32,143 bases of DNA from Zymomonas sp. (GCA_027489105.1 JAIYAJ010000573.1:1-32143); one strand, 5' to 3'; positions 19,505-27,584 are shown, counted from the stretch's first letter. Program-made: numbers and translations. The notes: generated by a model not told the origin, from the sequence alone.

Positions 19505-19951
19505 ATGACCGGCATGCCGATGGAGGTGCGCGTCGCCCTTCAGGACCTGATGACCGCCTATTGCTATGCGGTCGACCGCCTCGAAGATGTGGACGGGCTG
19601 CTCGACCTGTTCACCGAGGATGCCGTGCTCGATTTCTCGGCGATCGGCCTGCCGGTGATGAACGGCCATGACGAGATGAAGGCCTTTTTCGACCGCGTCT
19701 TCGCCGACATGAGCCACCATGCGCATTACATCACCAATTTCCGCCCGAACGCCTATGACGGTGCGACCGCGTCGATGAGCGCCTATGTGATCGGCCTGGG
19801 CCGCGCGAAGGACGGCAACAGCGTCGAGGTGCAGGTGCAGTACCGTTTCGATGCGGTGGAGACGCCCGCTGGCTGGAAGTGCCGCCGCTATTCGATGTTC
19901 TCGATGATGCCGCTGCCGGGTTCGCTCGCCGAAATTCACGCGCCCCGCTGA
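19505..19951 (+). CDS. NTF2/SnoaL-like protein
   Basis: This 148-residue protein has the SnoaL_4 type pattern: LQDLMTAYCYAVDRLED (11-27), LLDLFTEDAVLDFSAIG, FFDRVFADMSHHAHYITNF and a closing WKCRRYSMFSM strand. The HHxHYITN segment with its histidines and the early Tyr-Asp pair resemble active-site residues in dehydratase or isomerase members such as scytalone dehydratase relatives, but the match is general. AAAGGA lies nine bases before ATG 19505; the ATG at 19496 is too close to it. A role in processing the imported compound is inferred from position. Confidence 0.75.
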   Translation: MTGMPMEVRVALQDLMTAYCYAVDRLEDVDGLLDLFTEDAVLDFSAIGLPVMNGHDEMKAFFDRVFADMSHHAHYITNFRPNAYDGATASMSAYVIGLGRAKDGNSVEVQVQYRFDAVETPAGWKCRRYSMFSMMPLPGSLAEIHAPR

Positions 19952-20035
19952 TCCTTCGCTGTCACTAGATCACACCGCCTTCCATAATGGGCGAACATCA
20001 TGAAGGCCGGCGCTGAGCCGGATGAGGAGAGAGAC

Positions 20036-20782
20036 ATGGGCAGGGTAGAAGGCAAGGTCGCGATCATTACCGGCGGCGCGTCGGGGCTCGGTGCCGAGGA
20101 TGCGCGGCTGCTCGCGCGCGAAGGCGCGAAGGTCGTCATCACCGACGTGCAGGACGAACTCGGCGAGCGTATCGCCGCCGAAATCCCCGGTGCGGTCTAT
20201 CTGCACCAGGACGTCCGCAGCGAGGCGCGCTGGGACGAGGTGATCGCCGAGACGATCGCGCGTTTCGGCAAGCTCGACATCCTCGTCAACAATGCCGGCC
20301 TCGTCCGCTTCGGCACGATAGAGGGGCTGAGCTTCGCCGACTACAAGATCCAGGTCGACGTCATGCTCGACGGCACCTTCCTCGGCTGCAAGGCGGCGAT
20401 CCCGCATATGACCAAGGGCGGCGGCGGATCGATCATCAACATGGCCTCGATCGGCGGCATGATCGGCCTCAGCCAGATCCCCGCCTATGCCGGCGCCAAG
20501 GGCGGGATCATCTCGATGAGCCGCTCGATCGCGATCCACTGCCAGGAGCAGGGCTATCGCATCCGCTGCAACTCGATCGCGCCGGGCGGCATCGAAACCC
20601 CGATGACCGCACAGGCGGTGGCCGAACTCGACGCCGACAGCGCGGGCATGGAGCAGACCCGCAACCACGGCATGGGCAAGCCGATCGACGTCGCCAACCT
20701 GGTCCTGTTTCTCGCGTCGGAGGAATCGCGCCACATTACCGGCACCAACATGGTGATCGATAATGGAGAGACGGTGCGCTGA
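20036..20782 (+). CDS. Short-chain dehydrogenase/reductase
   Basis: This 248-residue classical SDR has the cofactor motif TGGASGLG (12-19), NNAG (85-88), catalytic Ser138 and Tyr151-x3-Lys155. Asp37 at the end of the second strand favours NAD(H) over NADP(H). Such enzymes oxidise a secondary alcohol or reduce a ketone, and many related sphingomonad enzymes act on steroid or alicyclic alcohols. GAGGAGAGAG precedes the ATG at 20036. It is the last gene of the accessory locus before a terminator and the toxin-antitoxin pair. The substrate is unknown. Confidence 0.92.
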   Translation: MGRVEGKVAIITGGASGLGAEDARLLAREGAKVVITDVQDELGERIAAEIPGAVYLHQDVRSEARWDEVIAETIARFGKLDILVNNAGLVRFGTIEGLSFADYKIQVDVMLDGTFLGCKAAIPHMTKGGGGSIINMASIGGMIGLSQIPAYAGAKGGIISMSRSIAIHCQEQGYRIRCNSIAPGGIETPMTAQAVAELDADSAGMEQTRNHGMGKPIDVANLVLFLASEESRHITGTNMVIDNGETVR

Positions 20783-20796
20783 CGGGGGATGTCCTG

Positions 20797-20826
20797 AACG
20801 GTGCTGCCGCAGGGCGCAGCACCGTT
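20797..20826 (+). terminator. Strong hairpin terminator after the dehydrogenase
   Basis: AACGGTGCTGC (20797-20807) and GCAGCACCGTT (20816-20826) form a perfect 11-base-pair stem with an 8-base loop, 14 bases after the stop. The tail is poor in T, but the stem is the longest perfect one found here. Confidence 0.7.
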
Positions 20827-20857
20827 CTGGTCAGGTCAGCACGCCAAGGCGACATTC

Positions 20858-20888
20858 TTGCAATTGTACAGAAATTGGTACATATAGA
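20858..20888 (+). promoter_or_regulatory. yefM-yoeB promoter and operator
   Basis: TGTACA (20865-20870) and GGTACA (20877-20882) are hexamer repeats spaced 12 bases apart, like the paired TGTACA cores of the E. coli yefM-yoeB operator. They sit between a -35-like TTGCAA (20858-20863) and -10-like CATATA/TATAGA (20881-20888). Binding of the YefM-YoeB complex here would block the promoter. Confidence 0.65.
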
Positions 20889-20904
20889 TTGCAGGAGAAT
20901 TGCC

Positions 20905-21159
20905 ATGGACGTCATCAGCTATTCCGACACGCGCGCCCACCTCAAGGAGGTGATGGACCGCGTCGTGGCCGATCGCGCGCCCATAGTCGTGTCGCGCCAG
21001 AAAGCGGAGTCGGTCGTGATGGTGTCCCTGTCCGATTGGAACGCGATCGAGGAGTCGATGCATCTGCTGTCGACGGAGGCGAACCGCGGTCGTCTGCTGG
21101 CGGCAATACAACAGTTGGATAGCGGCAAGGGCGAGGCGCGCGATCTGATCGAGCCATGA
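20905..21159 (+). CDS. yefM: YefM/Phd-family antitoxin
   Basis: This 84-residue antitoxin has the typical N-terminal DNA-binding dimer domain (MDVISYSDTRAHLKEVMDRV, continuing with APIVVSRQ and VVMVSLSDWNAIEES) and a C-terminal tail (residues 60-84) that would wrap the toxin. AGGAGAAT lies five bases before the ATG. Its stop overlaps the toxin start as ATGA, the usual arrangement for equimolar or antitoxin-excess synthesis. It should repress its own promoter through the TGTACA repeats just upstream. Confidence 0.93.
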   Translation: MDVISYSDTRAHLKEVMDRVVADRAPIVVSRQKAESVVMVSLSDWNAIEESMHLLSTEANRGRLLAAIQQLDSGKGEARDLIEP

Positions 21160-21422
21160 AGCTCGTCTTCGCCGATGCGGCCTGGGACGACTATCTTCAT
21201 TGGCAGGCCAACGCCCCCAATACGCTGCAGCGCGTCAACGACTTGATAAAGGAATGCCAGCGCAGCCCCTTCAAGGGGACCGGTAAGCCCGAGCCCTTGA
21301 AGGGGGACCTGAAGGGCTGGTGGTCGCGGCGCATCACGCTGGAGGACCGCCTCGTCTATCGTGTCACCGGCAGCCCGCCGGACCAGCAGCTGGAAATCGC
21401 CCAGTGCCGATTCCACTACTGA
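21156..21422 (+). CDS. yoeB: YoeB-family mRNA interferase toxin
   Basis: This 88-residue protein is a YoeB toxin, an endoribonuclease of the RelE fold that cuts mRNA in the ribosome A site. The E. coli catalytic residues are all present: Glu46 in KPEPLKG, Arg65 in LEDRLVY and the terminal His87-Tyr88 (CRFHY). It therefore looks active. It follows yefM with a four-base overlap, and its stop is followed by the tRNA-Gly terminator on the opposite strand. Confidence 0.95.
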   Translation: MKLVFADAAWDDYLHWQANAPNTLQRVNDLIKECQRSPFKGTGKPEPLKGDLKGWWSRRITLEDRLVYRVTGSPPDQQLEIAQCRFHY

Positions 21423-21465
21423 TGGCCGGCGCTTGCTCTGGTCCAATCCGAAGGCATATAAGCAG

Positions 21466-21488
21466 AAAAAGCGACCCTTTTGGATCGC
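21466..21488 (-). terminator. Terminator of the tRNA-Gly gene
   Basis: Read on the minus strand, GCGATCC, loop AAAA and GGGTCGC (one G-T pair) form a 7-base-pair stem followed by TTTTT. It lies 28 bases after the encoded CCA end and could also act against yoeB transcription from the other side. Confidence 0.75.
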
Positions 21489-21516
21489 TTAACTTCTTGT
21501 TTTTCCGTGAAAAAAC

Positions 21517-21591
21517 TGGAGCGGGCGAAGGGATTCGAACCCTCGACCCCAACCTTGGCAAGGTTGTGCTCTACCCCTGAGCTACGCCCGC
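21517..21591 (-). tRNA. tRNA-Gly (anticodon GCC)
   Basis: The minus strand folds as a complete tRNA with acceptor stem GCGGGCG/CGCCCGC, D arm containing AGCTCAGGGGTAGAGC, anticodon stem CAACC/GGTTG around TTGCCAA (anticodon GCC, reading GGC and GGT) and T arm GAGGGTTCGAATCCCTT. The discriminator base is T and CCA is encoded (21517-21519). It stands alone, between the accessory genes and the housekeeping block. Confidence 0.97.
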
Positions 21592-21633
21592 TCTGGCGCT
21601 GTCCGGCGGGCGATGCCTGCCGTCGAGGCGCGG

Positions 21634-21662
21634 CTATTAGCCCGGGTGTTTTGACACCGCAA
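21634..21662 (-). promoter_or_regulatory. Probable tRNA-Gly promoter
   Basis: On the minus strand TTGCGG (21657-21662) and TAATAG (21634-21639) are separated by 17 bases, which would start transcription roughly 35 bases before the tRNA. The hexamers match the consensus only in part. Confidence 0.4.
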
Positions 21663-21752
21663 GCCCAATTGTCGAAAAAAATGCAGGGCCTTGGCATTGG
21701 CCTCCACCCTCCCACATAAGGGGCCAGATTACGGGCATTGGGAGAATCATCG

Positions 21753-22664
21753 GTGGCGACCCTGGGAATGAGCGCGGCGGATCGGGAAGCGGTGGAGGCG
21801 TTCCGCCGCGACGTCGTCGAGCCATCGATGACCTCGCTCGTCATCCTCGATTTCTGGGCCGAATGGTGCGGGCCCTGCAAGGCGCTGGGGCCGATCCTCG
21901 ACAAGGTCGCGGCCGACTATGCCGACAAGGGCGTCGCACTGGTCAAGATCAACGTCGACGAGCAGAAGATGATCGCCTCGCAGTTCCGTGTGCAGTCGAT
22001 CCCGACCGTCTATGCGCTGTTCCAGGGGCAGCTGGTCGCCGATCTGACGCCCGCGCGGACCGAGGGCCAGCTCAAGCAGATGCTCGATCAGATCCTCCGC
22101 CAGCTGCCGATTCAGGGCGCTGCCGCGAAGATGCACGAGGATATCGCCCCGCTGATCGCGATGGGCGAGGAGGTGCTGGAGGCGGGCGATATCGAACGAG
22201 CGCTGTCGATCTTCGGGCAACTGGCCGAAATGGCGCCCGAGGATACCGAGGTTCTGGGCGGCATGGCCCGCGCGCTGGTGCAGGCAGGCGAACTGGAAGA
22301 GGCAGAGGCGGCTCTCGCGACGCTGCCGGCCGACAAGATGAAGGAAGCGCCCGTTGCGCGCGCCCAGGCGGCAATCGCGCTCGCCCGCGAGGCGCAGCCG
22401 GTCGACGATCTCGGCGGGCTGCGCGCGCGGGTCGCAGCCAATCCCGACGATCATGAGGCGCGCTTCGAACTGGCTGGCGGGCTGATGGCGGGCGGCGATC
22501 GCGACGGTGCGGCCGACAATCTGCTTGAGATCATCGCCCGCGACCGCGAGTGGAACGAGGGCGCCGCGCGCCAGCGTCTGCTCAAGCTGTTCGAGGTCGT
22601 CGGCCTGGAGGACCAGTGGGTCCGCGACCAGCGCCGCCGGCTCTCGGCGATCCTGTTCACCTGA
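21753..22664 (+). CDS. Thioredoxin-TPR protein (CnoX/YbbN-like)
   Basis: This protein of about 303 residues has an N-terminal thioredoxin domain with FWAEWCGPCK (CGPC at 39-42) and cis-proline in SIPTVYALF, followed by TPR-like helices (VLEAGDIERALSIFGQLAEMAPED and later repeats). E. coli CnoX has lost the second active-site cysteine region, while this one keeps CGPC and should be a working oxidoreductase as well as a chaperone-like holdase. The start is taken as GTG 21753 because GGGAGA lies seven bases upstream; ATG 21768 and TTG 21738 are alternatives. LON-domain and Trm112 genes follow in the same direction. Confidence 0.88.
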   Translation: MATLGMSAADREAVEAFRRDVVEPSMTSLVILDFWAEWCGPCKALGPILDKVAADYADKGVALVKINVDEQKMIASQFRVQSIPTVYALFQGQLVADLTPARTEGQLKQMLDQILRQLPIQGAAAKMHEDIAPLIAMGEEVLEAGDIERALSIFGQLAEMAPEDTEVLGGMARALVQAGELEEAEAALATLPADKMKEAPVARAQAAIALAREAQPVDDLGGLRARVAANPDDHEARFELAGGLMAGGDRDGAADNLLEIIARDREWNEGAARQRLLKLFEVVGLEDQWVRDQRRRLSAILFT

Positions 22665-22675
22665 TCGGCCGGCGC

Positions 22676-23290
22676 ATGGGCGAGCGTCTCTCCATCTTTC
22701 CGCTGGCGGGGGCGCTGCTCTTTCCGCGCGGCCATCTTCCGCTGCACATCTTCGAGCCGCGCTATCGGGCAATGGTGTCCGACTCGCTCGCGCGCGATCG
22801 GCGGATCGCGATGATCCAGCCGCGCGGACCCGGCGAGCCGCCTCCCTTGTTCGACGTCGGCTGTGTCGGCCATATCCAGGAGGTCGAGCGGCTCGACGAC
22901 GGGCGGTTCAACCTGATCCTTGCCGGGCTGACGCGCTTCCGTATCCTGCGCGAGCTCGACGTGGCGACGCCGTTCCGGCAGGTCGAGGCGGATCTCAAGG
23001 CGTTCGACGACATTCCATCGCCCGACGCGCTGCCGAGTATCGTCCGCGCCGAGATAGAGCGCGAGGCGCGTCGCTTCGCGGATGCGCGCGGTGTCGCAGT
23101 CGACTGGACCGGGGTCAGCCGCCTGGACGACGAGACTTTGGTCAATGCGATCTGTTCGCTTGCGCCGTTCGATGCCGCCTCGAAGCAGGCGCTGCTCGAG
23201 GCCGATACGCTCGACGTGCGAGCCGACCTGCTCGCGCAGATACTCGCCTTCTTCCGGCGGGGCGACGATGACGGGGCGACGCTCCAATGA
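22676..23290 (+). CDS. LON substrate-binding-domain protein
   Basis: This 204-residue protein consists of the Lon N-terminal (PUA-like) domain without ATPase or protease parts: [27 protein letters not shown] (split over residues 5-31), then [15 protein letters not shown] and a helical C-terminal part. Such stand-alone domains are common in alphaproteobacteria beside the thioredoxin-TPR gene; their role is unclear, perhaps in protein quality control. ATG 22676 lies 12 bases after the previous stop, and its own stop overlaps the Trm112 gene by four bases (ATGA). Confidence 0.9.
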   Translation: MGERLSIFPLAGALLFPRGHLPLHIFEPRYRAMVSDSLARDRRIAMIQPRGPGEPPPLFDVGCVGHIQEVERLDDGRFNLILAGLTRFRILRELDVATPFRQVEADLKAFDDIPSPDALPSIVRAEIEREARRFADARGVAVDWTGVSRLDDETLVNAICSLAPFDAASKQALLEADTLDVRADLLAQILAFFRRGDDDGATLQ

Positions 23291-23454
23291 GCGTCGATCC
23301 CGAACTGCTCGCCATCCTCGTCTGCCCGGTGACGCGCACCCCGCTACGCCATGACGAGGCGCGGCAGGAGCTGATTTCGGACGCGGCGGGCCTCGCCTTC
23401 CCGATCCGGGAGGGCGTGCCGGTCATGATCGTCGAGGACGCTCGCCCGCTCTGA
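23287..23454 (+). CDS. Trm112-family small protein (YcaR-like)
   Basis: This 55-residue protein has the bacterial Trm112/YcaR pattern: [16 protein letters not shown] (5-20) with Cys13, [21 protein letters not shown] (split over 28-48) and an acidic Arg-containing end. Eukaryotic Trm112 activates methyltransferases; the bacterial role is less clear. It overlaps the LON-domain gene by ATGA, so it is the third gene of a three-gene unit. Only one of the usual zinc-type cysteines is present. Confidence 0.9.
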   Translation: MSVDPELLAILVCPVTRTPLRHDEARQELISDAAGLAFPIREGVPVMIVEDARPL

Positions 23455-23477
23455 ACGGATAGGTTTTCGCGCGGTCT

Positions 23478-24698
23478 TTAGATCGCCAGCCCCTGGAGCA
23501 GTTTCGGCAGCTTGCCGGTCTCGCCGCGCGCCTCTGCCATGAAGCGGCCTTTGAGCGGCCCGAGCCGCTGGACGGCACCGAGGCCGATGCGGCGAACTGT
23601 GCGGGCCGCTCGTCCCGGTACGCCGAACAGGCGGGTGAGCCCGTCGGTCGAAGCCGCCACCATGAAACTGTCGAGGCTGCGCCAGCGCTGATAGCGGGCG
23701 AGCAGCTGGGCGTCGCCCGGATCGAGGCCGAGACGCATGCCCTCGACCAGCACCTCGGTCAGCGCGGCCACGTCGCGATAGCCGAGATTGACGCCCTGGC
23801 CCGCGATCGGATGGATGCCATGCGCGGCGTCGCCGACCAGCGCCAGCCGCGTGTCGGTGATGCGGGCGGCGTGGTGGAAGCCGAGCGGATAGGAGGAGCG
23901 GGGGGAGGCGAGGCGGAAGTCGCCCAGCAGCCCACCCATGCGCTTCGCGGCCTCGGCCTGCCAGGCGCGATCGGGCAGGCCCAGCATCGCCGGTGCATCC
24001 TTGGCCGAGACGGTCCAGACGATGGCCGAGCGATGCTCGCCTTCAGGTCCGTCGACCAGCGGCAGGATCGCGAATGGGCCTGACGGATAGAAGATCTCAT
24101 AGGCGACATTGCCATGCGGCTTGTCGTGGACGATCCCGGTGATCATCGCGACATGGCCATAGCTCCACCGCGCCACGGTGATGCCCGCCGCCTCGCGCGT
24201 CGGCGATTGCCGCCCCTCGGCGCCGATCAGCAGCGCACCTTCGACGACGCGGCCGTCCGACAGCGTCACCGCAACGCCGTCCAGGTCGCGGCGGACGTCG
24301 ACCGGCCGCAGCGGGCGGAGCAGCGTCAGCCCTTCCGCCGCGCGCGCAGCGGTGTCGAGCGCGATGCGCAGATCGCGATTTTCGAACATATGGCCCAGCG
24401 CGCCGTCATCGGCCGGGGGCTCGAACATCAGCGCCTCGGGGCTGAGCCCGTCCTGCACGCTGATCGCGTCGATCGCGCAGCCCTTGCCGGCGAGCAGCGG
24501 ACCGACGCCGATCGAGTCGAGCATGCGCCAGGGCGCGCTGGCGACCGCAGACGCGCGGCCGTCGAAGCCGGCGGCCAGCACCGCCTGCGGGTCGGCCGGG
24601 TCGATGACCGCCGCCTTGATGCCATGCTTCGAGAGAGCGATGCCGAGCGTCAGGCCGACCAGCCCTCCGCCCAGGATGATGACGTCCTGCCGTTCCAT
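23478..24698 (-). CDS. UbiH/UbiF/Coq6-type FAD-dependent hydroxylase
   Basis: This 406-residue class A flavoprotein monooxygenase has the FAD motif ILGGGLVGLTLG (8-19), a DGRASAVASAPWRML segment and the family signature GDAAHGIHPIAGQGVNLGYRD. Members hydroxylate the aromatic ring of ubiquinone precursors at C5, C1 or C6. The position hydroxylated here is not fixed by sequence. ATG 24698 gives the usual short lead before the FAD motif, with GACGAG upstream; ATG 24746 would add 16 residues. It is divergent from ftsK and convergent with the Trm112 gene. It may work with whichever COQ4 serves ubiquinone synthesis. Confidence 0.9.
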   Translation of the reverse strand: MERQDVIILGGGLVGLTLGIALSKHGIKAAVIDPADPQAVLAAGFDGRASAVASAPWRMLDSIGVGPLLAGKGCAIDAISVQDGLSPEALMFEPPADDGALGHMFENRDLRIALDTAARAAEGLTLLRPLRPVDVRRDLDGVAVTLSDGRVVEGALLIGAEGRQSPTREAAGITVARWSYGHVAMITGIVHDKPHGNVAYEIFYPSGPFAILPLVDGPEGEHRSAIVWTVSAKDAPAMLGLPDRAWQAEAAKRMGGLLGDFRLASPRSSYPLGFHHAARITDTRLALVGDAAHGIHPIAGQGVNLGYRDVAALTEVLVEGMRLGLDPGDAQLLARYQRWRSLDSFMVAASTDGLTRLFGVPGRAARTVRRIGLGAVQRLGPLKGRFMAEARGETGKLPKLLQGLAI

Positions 24699-24790
24699 GA
24701 TCTCGTCATAGGCCCAAGCTGGGGCGGGCGCCACCACTCCCGTCATGTCCCTTGGGACGGGGCGGCGCGACGAAGCGACGCGCGGCTCGC

Positions 24791-24819
24791 TTGACCGGGA
24801 CTCCGCGCTATGGGATTCT
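24791..24819 (+). promoter_or_regulatory. Possible ftsK promoter
   Basis: TTGACC (24791-24796) and GATTCT (24814-24819) are separated by 17 bases in the 172-base gap between divergent ubiH-type and ftsK genes, about 50 bases before the ftsK start. The -35 is good and the -10 weak. Confidence 0.35.
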
Positions 24820-24870
24820 CCACTCTGCATATTCATGCGGGCGCCGGTCGTCCCGCCGGCGGATGGAATC

Positions 24871-27270
24871 ATGGCAAGTCGCAGCATCAGGATCGCAGGC
24901 GAAGACGAGACGCCGTCGACGCCCCAGCCGACAGGCTGGCGCAACGCGCTCGCGGGCATGGGCCGCCGCGCCGGAAGCCTGCTCGCCGCTCTTGCGTTGA
25001 TCGCGGGGACGATCGCGCTCGGCTTCGTGCTTGCCAGCTATCATGTCACCGATCCGTCGCTGAACACCGCCGCCGGCGGCCCCCCAAAAAATGTCTTCGG
25101 GCCGGTCGGTGCCTGGATCGCCGATCTGGGGCTGAGTCTCTTCGGCCCCGCCATCGTGCTCCTGCTGCCTCTCGGCTTCGTCTGGGGCCTGCGGATGTGG
25201 CGCGCGCATCCGGTCGGCCGCTGGGGCCGCTCGATCGCGATCGCCTTGTGTTCCATCGCGCTGATGGGGGTCGGTCTCGCGCTGTTCCGGGGCGGTTCGG
25301 TCGCGGGGCTCCCGGCCGGCTATGGCGGAAGCCTCGGCCTCGGCGGTGCGGCGCTGGTCGGCTACGGGCTGGAGCAGATCGCCGATCCGATGGTCGCCAA
25401 TGGCGTCCGGCTGGGCAGCGCCGCTCTGCTGGCGATTCTCGGCCTGTCGCTCTGGATATGGGGGCTCGGGCTGGAGGCGGACGAGCGCGACTGGCTGCTG
25501 CGGCGCGGCGCCCATGCGCGCCGTCCCGCCGAACCCTTCGACATGGACGACGGGGATCCTCCGTTCGACGATACCGACATCAGCACGATCGACCGCGATC
25601 CGGTGCCGGTTCGTCCGCCGCGGCATGCGCCGATCGACGAGGATGCCGAGATCGCCCCGCCGCCGGTCATCGCCGACCGCAAGAAGGCGGCCGCGCCTTC
25701 CGCCAAGGCGGTCGCGCGCGACCGACAGAGTTCGCTCCCTCTCGGCGATACCTACAAGCTGCCCAGCCTGTCGCTGCTGGCACCGGCGCCGCCCGCGACG
25801 AACAAGACGATCGACAAGGCCGCGCTGGAGCGCAACGCCCGCCTGCTGGAAACCGTGCTCGACGACTTCAACGTCAAGGGCCGGATCGTCGAGATCCGCC
25901 CCGGTCCCGTCGTCACCATGTACGAGCTGGAGCCCGCCGCCGGCATCAAGGCGAGCCGCGTGATCGCGCTGGCCGACGATATCGCGCGCAACATGTCGGC
26001 CATGTCGGCGCGCATCGCGGTCATTCCCGGCCGGACGGTGATCGGTATCGAACTGCCCAATGCGAAGCGCGAGACCGTCTCGCTGTCCGAACTGATCGCG
26101 AGCGATGCCTTCGAGGAAGCCGCTTCGGGCCTGGCGCTGGTACTGGGCAAGAATATCGGTGGCGATCCGGTGATCGCCGATCTCGCACCCATGCCGCATC
26201 TGCTGGTCGCGGGCACCACCGGCTCGGGCAAGTCGGTCGGCATCAACTCGATGATCCTGTCGCTGCTCTACCGGCTGACGCCCGATCAGTGCCGGATGAT
26301 CATGATCGATCCGAAGATGCTGGAACTGAGCATCTATGACGACATTCCCCATCTGCTCTCGCCGGTCGTGACCGAACCGCAAAAGGCGGTGCGCGCGCTC
26401 AAATGGGCGGTCGAGCAGATGGAGGACCGCTACCGGATGATGTCCTCGGTCGGGGTGCGCGGCCTCGCCAGCTTCAACGAGCGGGTGCGGGCGGCCAAGG
26501 CCAAGGGGCAGCCGCTCGGCCGCCGCATTCAGACCGGCTATGACGCGGAAACCGGCCAGCCGATCTATGAGGAAGAGAAGCTCGAGTTCGATCCGCTGCC
26601 GCAGATCGTGGTGATCGTCGACGAGCTTGCCGACCTGATGATGACCGCCGGCAAGGAGGTCGAATTCCTGATCCAGCGGCTCGCGCAGAAGGCGCGTGCG
26701 GCGGGCATCCACCTGATCATGGCGACGCAGCGGCCGTCGGTCGACGTCATCACCGGCGTGATCAAGGCGAACCTGCCGACGCGGATCAGCTTCCAGGTTA
26801 CCAGCAAGATCGACAGCCGCACGATCCTGGGCGAGCAGGGCGCCGAGCAGCTGCTGGGCAAGGGCGACATGCTCTACATGCCCGGCGGCAAGCAGATCGT
26901 CCGTGTCCATGGCCCGTTCGTGTCCGACGACGAGGTCCGCGCGGTGGCCGACCATTGGCGGTCGCAGGGCACGCCCGACTATATCCAGGCCGTCACCGAG
27001 GAGCCCGAAGATGGCGGCTTCGCGATGGAGGGCGGTCCGACCGGCCCGGACGATCCCGAAACCCAGGCCTATCGCCGCTCGATCCAGCTGGTGGTCGAGA
27101 ATCGCAAGGCCTCGACCAGCTGGCTCCAGCGGCAGCTGCGCGTCGGCTATAATTCGGCAGCCCGCCTGATCGAGCGGCTCGAGAAGGACGGGATCGTGTC
27201 GCAGCCCGATCATGTCGGACGGCGCGAGGTGCTGGTCGACGTTGCCGATCTGGGGCGTTTCCTGAACTGA
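24871..27270 (+). CDS. ftsK: DNA translocase FtsK
   Basis: FtsK (799 residues) pumps chromosomal DNA at the division septum and activates XerCD recombination. The N-terminus has about four membrane segments (residues 30-200, the first being LLAALALIAGTIALGFVLA), then a short proline- and charge-rich linker and the motor domain. Walker A GTTGSGKS lies at 448-455 and Walker B ends at Asp584-Glu585 (VVIVDELADLMM). The C-terminal gamma winged-helix (STSWLQRQLRVGYNSAARLIE) reads polar DNA motifs. ATG 24871 gives the normal length; the frame remains open upstream but overlaps the divergent ubiH-type region. Confidence 0.97.
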   Translation: MASRSIRIAGEDETPSTPQPTGWRNALAGMGRRAGSLLAALALIAGTIALGFVLASYHVTDPSLNTAAGGPPKNVFGPVGAWIADLGLSLFGPAIVLLLPLGFVWGLRMWRAHPVGRWGRSIAIALCSIALMGVGLALFRGGSVAGLPAGYGGSLGLGGAALVGYGLEQIADPMVANGVRLGSAALLAILGLSLWIWGLGLEADERDWLLRRGAHARRPAEPFDMDDGDPPFDDTDISTIDRDPVPVRPPRHAPIDEDAEIAPPPVIADRKKAAAPSAKAVARDRQSSLPLGDTYKLPSLSLLAPAPPATNKTIDKAALERNARLLETVLDDFNVKGRIVEIRPGPVVTMYELEPAAGIKASRVIALADDIARNMSAMSARIAVIPGRTVIGIELPNAKRETVSLSELIASDAFEEAASGLALVLGKNIGGDPVIADLAPMPHLLVAGTTGSGKSVGINSMILSLLYRLTPDQCRMIMIDPKMLELSIYDDIPHLLSPVVTEPQKAVRALKWAVEQMEDRYRMMSSVGVRGLASFNERVRAAKAKGQPLGRRIQTGYDAETGQPIYEEEKLEFDPLPQIVVIVDELADLMMTAGKEVEFLIQRLAQKARAAGIHLIMATQRPSVDVITGVIKANLPTRISFQVTSKIDSRTILGEQGAEQLLGKGDMLYMPGGKQIVRVHGPFVSDDEVRAVADHWRSQGTPDYIQAVTEEPEDGGFAMEGGPTGPDDPETQAYRRSIQLVVENRKASTSWLQRQLRVGYNSAARLIERLEKDGIVSQPDHVGRREVLVDVADLGRFLN

Positions 27271-27286
27271 CCGCGCCGCGCCCGCC

Positions 27287-27302
27287 TGTGATGTCGATCA
27301 CG
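27287..27302. promoter_or_regulatory. CRP/FNR-like inverted repeat
   Basis: TGTGA-TGTCGA-TCACG differs from the CRP consensus half-sites (TGTGA-N6-TCACA) at one base and contains the exact inverted repeat GTGAT-GTCG-ATCAC (27288-27301). It lies 16 bases after the ftsK stop and 33 bases before a small exported-protein gene. A CRP-family site is plausible from the pattern alone. Confidence 0.45.
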
Positions 27303-27335
27303 GCGGATGGCGCGAATCGGTGCGAGGGAGGGAAC

Positions 27336-27584
27336 ATGAAGCTGCTCCCGCTCCTGCTCGGCCTGTCCGCGCTTCCGTCCGCTCTGTCCGCCCAAGGCCT
27401 GCCGATCGACTTCGATGTCGATGCAGTCGTTGCCGAACGGGCGCAGCGCGATGCTGAAGCGGCAGCAAGGGGCGATGCCGGCGTGACATCCCGGCCTGTC
27501 CGTTTGGGCGAACGCCGGCCCGTACAGGCCGAAGAGGCTTCGTCACCCGCCCTGTCGCCTGAGCCTGCCCAACCCGAGGGCTGA
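27336..27584 (+). CDS. Small exported protein of unknown function (82 residues)
   Basis: I do not recognise this protein. It begins with a clear signal peptide (residues 1-19, MKLLPLLLGLSALPSALSA) and the mature part of about 63 residues is charged, Ala-, Glu- and Arg-rich (VVAERAQRDAEAAARGD), with a proline-rich end and no cysteine. It is likely a soluble periplasmic or secreted peptide with little fixed structure. GAGGGAGGG before ATG 27336 is a strong ribosome binding site. A CRP-like site lies just upstream. Confidence 0.7.
   Translation: MKLLPLLLGLSALPSALSAQGLPIDFDVDAVVAERAQRDAEAAARGDAGVTSRPVRLGERRPVQAEEASSPALSPEPAQPEG

Noticed and set aside
21517..21591. A second copy of the tRNA-Gly 3' end as an island attachment site
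   Set aside because: I found no direct repeat of this segment elsewhere in the window and no integrase gene.
24808..27213. An 801-codon open frame antisense to ftsK
   Set aside because: Composition is typical of an antisense shadow, and it lies exactly over a certain gene.
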